This document shows positions 58,622 to 64,000 of a DNA stretch of 64,000 nt, piece by piece; position 1 is the first letter of the stretch, and each line of letters opens with the position of its first letter. Where the stretch lies: contig CAJTSL010000017.1 of the NCBI GenBank assembly GCA_910578845.1, forward strand, positions 12,090 through 76,089. Direction: 5' to 3'. Origin of the DNA: an uncultured Lachnospiraceae bacterium. GTDB lineage: Bacteria > Bacillota > Clostridia > Lachnospirales > Lachnospiraceae. The notes under the pieces are model-generated. The model searched no databases, was not told where the DNA came from, and saw only the letters and a program-made list of their open reading frames with translations. The translations under genes and the position numbers were made by a program.

Positions 58622-58676
58622 TATATAGGCAATTGCGAAACCGGGTTTTAAAATATAAGAGTTTCGCAATCCCCTA
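58622..58676 (+). repeat. Repeat family 2, copy 3
   Basis: ATATAGGCAATTGCGAAACC and GAGTTTCGCAATCCCCTA form the palindromic ends; the centre (GGGTTTTAAAATATAA) differs from the other copies. Confidence 0.7.
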
Positions 58677-58732
58677 AGGATTCGTAGTAAGAAAAAGGAG
58701 CGTAGCATAAACGCTCCGGAATGGAGACTGAT

Positions 58733-61700
58733 ATGGCGCAATTTAATTATGAAAAGGTAAAGGATCCACGTTTTTTTAAGGAGAATGTGCTTGCGGCGCA
58801 TTCGGCGCATGTGATGTACCGGGACAAAAAAGAATATGACAGGCAGGAAAGCTCTTTTCGGAAATCTCTGGACGGTGTCTGGAAGTTTTCTTATGCGGTG
58901 AACCAGGCTTCGGCGATCGCCGGTTTTGAAAAGGATGATTATGATGCCAAAAGCTGGGCGGATATCCGTGTGCCTGCGCATATCCAGATGGAAGGTTATG
59001 ATGTGCCGCAATATGCTAACGTCCAGTATCCGTGGGATGGCAGGGAAGATGTAAGGCCTGGCGGGATCCCGCAGCGTTTTAATCCGACGGCAAGTTATGT
59101 GAAATATTTCGAGATTCCACAGGCAATGAAAGGGAAAGAGCTGCGGCTTTCTTTCCAGGGTGTTGAAAGCGGTATGGCAGTTTGGATAAACGGCAGTTAC
59201 GTTGGCTATAGCGAAGATAGCTTTACGCCTTCAGAGTTTGTCATTACACCTTATGTCAGGGACGGTGAGAACAAGCTTGCCGTACAGGTTTATAAGTGGA
59301 CTTCTTCGAGCTGGTGTGAAGATCAGGACTTTTTCCGCTTTTCCGGTATTTACCGTAGCGTCTATTTGTATGCGGTACCGGATGTCCATGTGGAGGATAT
59401 CTGTATCAGGACTTTGTTCCCGGAAGCGGGTTATACGAAAGCCATCTTAGAAATCCAAGCGCAGGCGCAAGGAAAAGGAATGGTACGCTATACGTTGAAA
59501 GATGGTGAGAAGATTCTTTTCACTCATATGGAAGAAACCGGGCAGAAAGAGACGGAGCAAGAAGATGCGTCAATAGAAGCGGCAGATAAGGAAAATACAG
59601 GTAAGGCGTCAGCCGGAGAAAGCATAAGTAAGCAGCAGGCGTCTGACGGGGAAAGCGCAAGCTGGCAGCAGGAGTCAGCCGGCAATGTTAGCGTGATCAG
59701 GGAGGAAGTAGAGGCGCCAAAGCTTTGGAGCGCTGAAGATCCGTATCTTTACCGCCTTGAGATAGAAGTCTTAGACAGTTGTGGCGCTGTTGTAGAGTAT
59801 ACGGAACAGGCGGTTGGCTTCCGTCAGTTTGTAATGAAGGATAACCGTATGTTGCTAAACGGTAAGCGGATCGTATTCAAAGGCGTTAACCGTCATGAGT
59901 TCAGTTCCATATCCGGCAGGCACGTATCTTATGAGGAATTGGAAAAGGATATTGTCACGATGAAGAAGAACAATATCAATGCGATCAGGACATGCCATTA
60001 TCCGGATGACGTGCAGATATATGATTTATGTGATAGATACGGTATTTATATGATTGCGGAATGCAATCTGGAGACGCATGGGACGTGGGACGCTTATTTA
60101 AGGGGCTTCGAAGAGAAATCTTATGTCCTGCCGGGAGACCATGAAGCATGGGAGGGCATGATGCTTGACCGTGTCAATTCCTGTTACCAGAGAGATAAGA
60201 ACCATCCGGCGATTTTAATGTGGTCATGCGGTAATGAAGCGTATGGCGGCATGACGATTTTCAAGATGTCAGAGATGTTCCGTAAGCTGGACGATACGAG
60301 GCTTGTGCATTATGAAGGCATCTTCAATGACAGGAGATACCCGGACACTTCGGATATGGAAAGCCGTATGTATCCGAAGGCATGGGAAATCGAGGAATAT
60401 TTAAAGACACCTGGCGCCAAGCCGTTTATTTGCTGTGAGTATGCACATGCGATGGGGAATTCCTGTGGCGCGCTGCACAAATATACCGATCTTGCGGATA
60501 GGGAGGATTCCGGTTATCAGGGTGGCTTTATCTGGGATTATATAGACCAGTCCATTTACAAGAAAGACCGTTATGGGCAGGAGTTCCAGGCATATGGCGG
60601 TGATTTTGCAGACCGTCCATGCGATTATAATTTTAGTGGCAACGGGATTGTCTATGGCGGTGACAGAGAGCCGTCGCCTAAGATGCAAGAAGTAAAGTAT
60701 GATTATCAGAATATTTCAGTTAAGATCCACGAGAAGGATTTTGAAGTATGGAATAAGAATCTGTTCGTTAATACGGACACTTTTGCGGCAAGAGCAAGCC
60801 TTTTGCGGGACGGGAAAGAGATTGCCACGAAGGCGCTGACGATAGGGATTGAGCCAGAGAGCCGCCTGCAATTTCCGGTTCCGTTTGAAATTCCTGATCA
60901 TGCGGGGGAATATGTGGTCACAATATCGTTCCTGTTAAAGAATGACACACTCTGGGCGAAAGCAGGACATGAAGTTGCTTTCGGACAGGCGGTAGTCAGG
61001 AACGTAGCAGAAACGGAGGAACAGGTGCAAACGGAAGAACACCTGCAAAAAGTAAAATCTTATCGTGTCATCTATGGCAAGAACAATATCGGTGTCCGTG
61101 GCGAAGCGTTTGAAGCGCTCTTCACGAGAGGCAGCGGCCTGACATCTTATCGGTATGCGGGGAAAGAGCTTTTCGAACAGATGCCGAAACCGAATTTCTG
61201 GCGTGCACCGACGGATAATGATGAAGGCAACAATATGCCGGGCAGATATGGGCAATGGAAGCTTGCCAGTCTTTATCTGACGACGAGGGGGGCAGGAGAG
61301 AAAAGGGAAGCGCCGTTAGGGGATCTATACGATAACCCGGTTGTCAAAGAAGAACAAGATCATGTAGCCATTTCCTATTGGTACCGACTTCAGACGACGC
61401 CAGAAGCAGAGTGTCAGGTCGTATACCGCGTGTATGGGGACGGACGGATCGAGACGACACTTTCTTATGATCCGGTAAAAGAATTAGGAGATATGCCGGA
61501 GTTTGGCATGATGTTTTGCTGTAGCGCAGACTACGACCATGTGGAATGGTATGGGAACGGCCCGGAGGAAACCTACGAAGACCGTAAGATGGGAGCCAAG
61601 CTTGGCATTTATCATAATCTGGTGAAAGATAATATGGCGGCATATCTCGTCCCGCAGGAATGTGGCAATAAAACAGATGTCCGTTATGCGAAGATCATGG

Positions 61701-61951
61701 ATAGGAAGGGAAGAGGACTTTTATTTACGGGAGATGGCATGAATTTTTCTGCATTACCGTACACGCCTCATGAAATTGAGAATGCAAGACACGCGTTCGC
61801 ATTGCCCAATGTCCATTATACGATCGTCCGTGTTTCCTTAAAACAGATGGGCGTCGGTGGAGATGATAGCTGGGGCGCGCCCGTGCATCCGGAGTATCTG
61901 CTTTCCGTTGAGAAGAAACTGGAATTTACATTTACGTTCCGTGGGATTTAA
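58733..61951 (+). CDS. lacZ: GH2 beta-galactosidase, LacZ type
   Basis: This 1072-aa enzyme is the length of E. coli LacZ. Order of domains: sugar-binding (WKFSYAVNQ; ADIRVPAHIQMEGYDVPQYANVQYPW), Ig-like, TIM barrel, and Bgal_small C-terminal domain (FWRAPTDNDEGNN; VEWYGNGPEETYEDRK). Acid/base Glu502 is in SCGNEAYGG and nucleophile Glu569 in CCEYAHAMGNS. It splits lactose and beta-galactosides in the cytoplasm. An odd insert of about 60 low-complexity residues (265-324, rich in Glu, Ser, Ala and Gln) sits in the first Ig-like domain. The start at 58733 has GGAG seven bases upstream; ATG 58721 overlaps that site. No transporter is adjacent. Confidence 0.95.
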   Translation: MAQFNYEKVKDPRFFKENVLAAHSAHVMYRDKKEYDRQESSFRKSLDGVWKFSYAVNQASAIAGFEKDDYDAKSWADIRVPAHIQMEGYDVPQYANVQYPWDGREDVRPGGIPQRFNPTASYVKYFEIPQAMKGKELRLSFQGVESGMAVWINGSYVGYSEDSFTPSEFVITPYVRDGENKLAVQVYKWTSSSWCEDQDFFRFSGIYRSVYLYAVPDVHVEDICIRTLFPEAGYTKAILEIQAQAQGKGMVRYTLKDGEKILFTHMEETGQKETEQEDASIEAADKENTGKASAGESISKQQASDGESASWQQESAGNVSVIREEVEAPKLWSAEDPYLYRLEIEVLDSCGAVVEYTEQAVGFRQFVMKDNRMLLNGKRIVFKGVNRHEFSSISGRHVSYEELEKDIVTMKKNNINAIRTCHYPDDVQIYDLCDRYGIYMIAECNLETHGTWDAYLRGFEEKSYVLPGDHEAWEGMMLDRVNSCYQRDKNHPAILMWSCGNEAYGGMTIFKMSEMFRKLDDTRLVHYEGIFNDRRYPDTSDMESRMYPKAWEIEEYLKTPGAKPFICCEYAHAMGNSCGALHKYTDLADREDSGYQGGFIWDYIDQSIYKKDRYGQEFQAYGGDFADRPCDYNFSGNGIVYGGDREPSPKMQEVKYDYQNISVKIHEKDFEVWNKNLFVNTDTFAARASLLRDGKEIATKALTIGIEPESRLQFPVPFEIPDHAGEYVVTISFLLKNDTLWAKAGHEVAFGQAVVRNVAETEEQVQTEEHLQKVKSYRVIYGKNNIGVRGEAFEALFTRGSGLTSYRYAGKELFEQMPKPNFWRAPTDNDEGNNMPGRYGQWKLASLYLTTRGAGEKREAPLGDLYDNPVVKEEQDHVAISYWYRLQTTPEAECQVVYRVYGDGRIETTLSYDPVKELGDMPEFGMMFCCSADYDHVEWYGNGPEETYEDRKMGAKLGIYHNLVKDNMAAYLVPQECGNKTDVRYAKIMDRKGRGLLFTGDGMNFSALPYTPHEIENARHAFALPNVHYTIVRVSLKQMGVGGDDSWGAPVHPEYLLSVEKKLEFTFTFRGI

Positions 61952-62057
61952 TGGCGTAGGATGCAGAGAGAGTCAGGCAAGTAAAAAGGAAGATGACAGG
62001 CATTTGTCAAAAGGACTTGGAGCCTGGCGCATGATAAATGAGCCAGGCAACTGAAAA

Positions 62058-62190
62058 GAAGACGAGCAAAAACAGAAAGAATAACGAGCAACAACAGAAA
62101 GAATAACGAGCAACAAACAGAAAGAATGACAAACAACAAACAGAAAGAAACGACAAGCAACAAACTGAGGAATAACGAACTACAAATGAG
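62058..62190 (+). repeat. 22-23-bp purine-rich tandem repeat
   Basis: Six units, each of the form GAATAACGAGCAACAAACAGAAA with changes, fill most of the gap between lacZ and the next gene. Stops in several frames make it non-coding on the plus strand. Confidence 0.85.
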
Positions 62191-62211
62191 GGAGAAGAAA
62201 GGGAGAGGCAA

Positions 62212-63168
62212 ATGAGCAAGATTACGAAAAACTACGAACAGTTAGCAGCGGCAACGGGTCTTAGGTTCGACGGGACAAGGAACGTTCTTTACGGATCGAA
62301 GAACGGTTATGAAATTATGGTATATGCGGATACTCCGAGCTATCCGTATATACTGACAGTTGCCCTGGGAGCAAAATCACCGATGGGAATGTTGGGCAAA
62401 GCAGAGACGAAACAGTTTGCCAAGGAGAATAAAGCGGTAGTCTCCTTATCACAGGATGGCAATGTGGTTAAGATGGTGCTGAAGAATATGGCAAAGCAAA
62501 GCGTGCTCTGTGAAGGCCTTGGGAATAGCATCAATGCCTTGACGTCTTATTTAAGAAGTAAAGGATTCGAGCCGTGTTGCCAGTTCTGCGGGCAGCTTGT
62601 CGGGACGGCAGGATATGAAGTGAGCGGTAGCTTCATGCATTTATGTCCTGACTGTGCAGGCAAATTAAGACAGGATATTACACTATCGGCGAAGCAAAAA
62701 CAGCAGAAGAATGAAAACGTCATCGGCGGTATCGTAGGGGCGCTGCTTGGCTCGCTCATTGGCATCCTTTGTATTGTTTTCTTCGGGCAGCTTGACAGGG
62801 TCGCTGCGGTTTCCGGCGTGGTCATGGCAGTATGTACCATTAAAGGGTATGAGCTTTTAGGAGGGAAATTCACGAAAAAAGGTGTGGTCATCAGCATCGT
62901 GATCATGGTTATCATGACATATGTAGGAAATTCGCTGACATGGGCTATAGCGATTGTGCGTGAGATAGGAGCGGACTTTTTTACCGTTGTACAGTATATG
63001 CCTACTATGTTGGCGGAAGGGATCATAGATAAAAGCGCATATTGGTATAATCTCGTATTGATCTATGTATTTACTTTGCTTGGCGCAGTGCCGACAGTCC
63101 GCGCCAATTTGAAAGAGCGGAAACAGGAAAGCTCTTTCGGGCAGATTGGCTCTACGAATATTATGTGA
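62212..63168 (+). CDS. Membrane protein with zinc-ribbon-like motif, function unknown
   Basis: This 318-aa protein has a soluble N-terminal domain of about 120 residues (YEQLAAATGLRFDGTRNVLYG) and then a four-Cys motif (PCCQFCGQ ... LCPDC) of zinc-ribbon type. Four or five membrane spans (about 170-290) follow, then a charged tail. I do not recognise the family. The start follows GGGAGAGG. It comes after the purine-rich repeat and is followed by a convergent TetR gene. Confidence 0.75.
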   Translation: MSKITKNYEQLAAATGLRFDGTRNVLYGSKNGYEIMVYADTPSYPYILTVALGAKSPMGMLGKAETKQFAKENKAVVSLSQDGNVVKMVLKNMAKQSVLCEGLGNSINALTSYLRSKGFEPCCQFCGQLVGTAGYEVSGSFMHLCPDCAGKLRQDITLSAKQKQQKNENVIGGIVGALLGSLIGILCIVFFGQLDRVAAVSGVVMAVCTIKGYELLGGKFTKKGVVISIVIMVIMTYVGNSLTWAIAIVREIGADFFTVVQYMPTMLAEGIIDKSAYWYNLVLIYVFTLLGAVPTVRANLKERKQESSFGQIGSTNIM

Positions 63169-63188
63169 TGGCAGCCGCATGTAAATGT

Positions 63189-63806
63189 TTATGGAGGCGT
63201 CATCAGGAAGTTCAGGGAACCGGCAGGATTTCCAGTGCCTTTCTCAAGTAGGGAGATCAGGCCGAGTATGGTTTCCTCAATTTCCTCCTGGGTGGATGGG
63301 ATTAGGGTGGTATCTGATTTGACAGCAAGCACAATCAATACGATTTCTGCCAATGCGGCAGGGCGGTCAAAATGGATATCGCCTTTTTCAATGCCCTGTT
63401 CTATGATCGCGGTTAATACCGGCTTTAACTCCGTGACAAGATGGTTTAAATATTTCTGGTGCAAAAGGAGCGTGTCCGGCATTTTATTCTCCGGAGCCTT
63501 AGCATTCTGCCTTAAGAATTCGACGGAAGTATTCCTGCATGCCTGAAAAATCATAGCCATCCTTGTAAAGGGAGATATGTTTGTCTGCTTCGCCAGATTC
63601 TTGGCAGTTTCCATTGGCTTTTCATAATTGCGTTCCACCAAAGCGTCCATAATGGCTTCTTTGGAAGGAAAATAGTAATAAATGCTGCCTTTGGCGATTC
63701 CGGCAGCTTGCGCGATTTCATTGACCGATATGGTCTTTATATCTTTGTTCTCTAATAAATGCTTTAGAGCGTCTAGGATTTGATCATATTTTTTCTGGCT
63801 TGGCAT
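63189..63806 (-). CDS. TetR-family transcriptional regulator
   Basis: This 205-aa protein has a TetR HTH (KTISVNEIAQAAGIAKGSIYYYFPSKEAIMDAL, about residues 23-56) and a helical ligand/dimer domain. It converges on the membrane protein gene at 62212, so its target may be the gene upstream beyond the window or itself. AAAGGAAAGGA precedes the start. The ligand is unknown. Confidence 0.9.
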   Translation of the reverse strand: MPSQKKYDQILDALKHLLENKDIKTISVNEIAQAAGIAKGSIYYYFPSKEAIMDALVERNYEKPMETAKNLAKQTNISPFTRMAMIFQACRNTSVEFLRQNAKAPENKMPDTLLLHQKYLNHLVTELKPVLTAIIEQGIEKGDIHFDRPAALAEIVLIVLAVKSDTTLIPSTQEEIEETILGLISLLEKGTGNPAGSLNFLMTPP

Positions 63807-63839
63807 GGTGTGTTTATCCTTTCCTTTCTGTTAGTATAC

Positions 63840-63910
63840 TATATAAGCAATTGTGAAATTCTTATTTCCCAAAACCTAGTTATGCAAAATAGACAAGATC
63901 ACGAACAGGG
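63840..63910 (-). repeat. Repeat family 2, copy 4
   Basis: TATATAAGCAATTGTGAAATTC, TTATTTCCCAAAACC and GCAAAATAGACAAGATCACGAACAGG run parallel to the reverse complement of 30731-30800. It lies just upstream of the TetR gene. Confidence 0.8.
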
Positions 63911-63924
63911 GACTTTGGCGCCGT

Positions 63925-63962
63925 CGGCACTTTGACGCTGTTTTTTAGCGTCTTATGTGCCG
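63925..63962. promoter_or_regulatory. Stem-loop near the window end
   Basis: CGGCAC pairs with GTGCCG and GACGCT with AGCGTC. It may belong to a gene or repeat beyond the window. Confidence 0.45.
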
Positions 63963-64000
63963 CTACGAGTGCCAATGTAGCGAAAGCGACCCTGCGACGA

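Noticed and set aside
61948..62219. Minus-strand Leu/Phe/Ser-rich frames across the purine-rich repeat
   Set aside because: Their composition follows from the tandem repeat; no ribosome binding site or relative is apparent.

Overview
The window looks like a chromosomal segment of an anaerobic, gut-type Firmicute, most likely Lachnospiraceae. The reasons are strong AGGAGG ribosome binding sites, TTGACA/TATAAT promoters, a complete butyrate-type thl-crt-hbd-bcd-etfB-etfA operon, long-form Hpf, and a B12-independent fucose/rhamnose microcompartment of the kind known from Lachnoclostridium phytofermentans and Roseburia inulinivorans. I saw no rRNA, tRNA, CRISPR array, transposase or phage gene.

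Layout. 0-3.2 kb: a SIR2-like protein cut by the window edge, a histidine phosphatase/Ham1 NTPase fusion and an XRE regulator. 3.2-7.0 kb (minus strand): GH127 beta-L-arabinofuranosidase, a lipoprotein and an AraC regulator. 7.0-19.2 kb: L-fucose isomerase, a LacI regulator, a sugar ABC importer whose second permease is frameshifted, fucose mutarotase, an unknown 145-aa protein, a rhamnulokinase/fuculokinase-type kinase, and a ParA-type ATPase with a small Lys/Ala-rich partner. 20.1-34.2 kb: a long BMC operon with EutS, EutP, class II aldolase, GlcG/PduO-like protein, PduP, Zn alcohol dehydrogenase, four BMC-H proteins, PduL, EutN, PduS and PduT, then a DeoR regulator, glycyl-radical propanediol dehydratase and its activase. 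34.2-44.5 kb: SDR, thioredoxin reductase, cell-wall hydrolases, lipoprotein, hpf and glycosyltransferases. 44.5-50.9 kb: butyrate operon. 51-57 kb: ABC ATPase, MATE exporter, anchored protein and two ABC-2 permeases. 57-64 kb: mtnA, a small ORF, beta-galactosidase, a membrane protein and a TetR regulator.

How the genes work together. Imported L-fucose (perhaps also L-rhamnose) is mutarotated, isomerised and phosphorylated. The aldolase then splits it to DHAP and lactaldehyde. Lactaldehyde becomes 1,2-propanediol, which the glycyl radical enzyme dehydrates inside the microcompartment. PduP, PduL and the alcohol dehydrogenase convert the propanal to propionyl phosphate and propanol. Five cargo proteins carry terminal amphipathic helices that look like encapsulation peptides. 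AraC, LacI and DeoR regulators flank or sit within the pathway, and clear promoter/operator dyads lie upstream of the transporter and the BMC operon. The butyrate operon handles acetyl-CoA from glycolysis.

The least explained parts are the ParA/small-protein pair in the BMC locus (a candidate microcompartment-positioning system), three families of dispersed palindromic repeats (one copy read in frame inside the Ham1 domain), and a DnaA-box cluster with no origin genes beside it.
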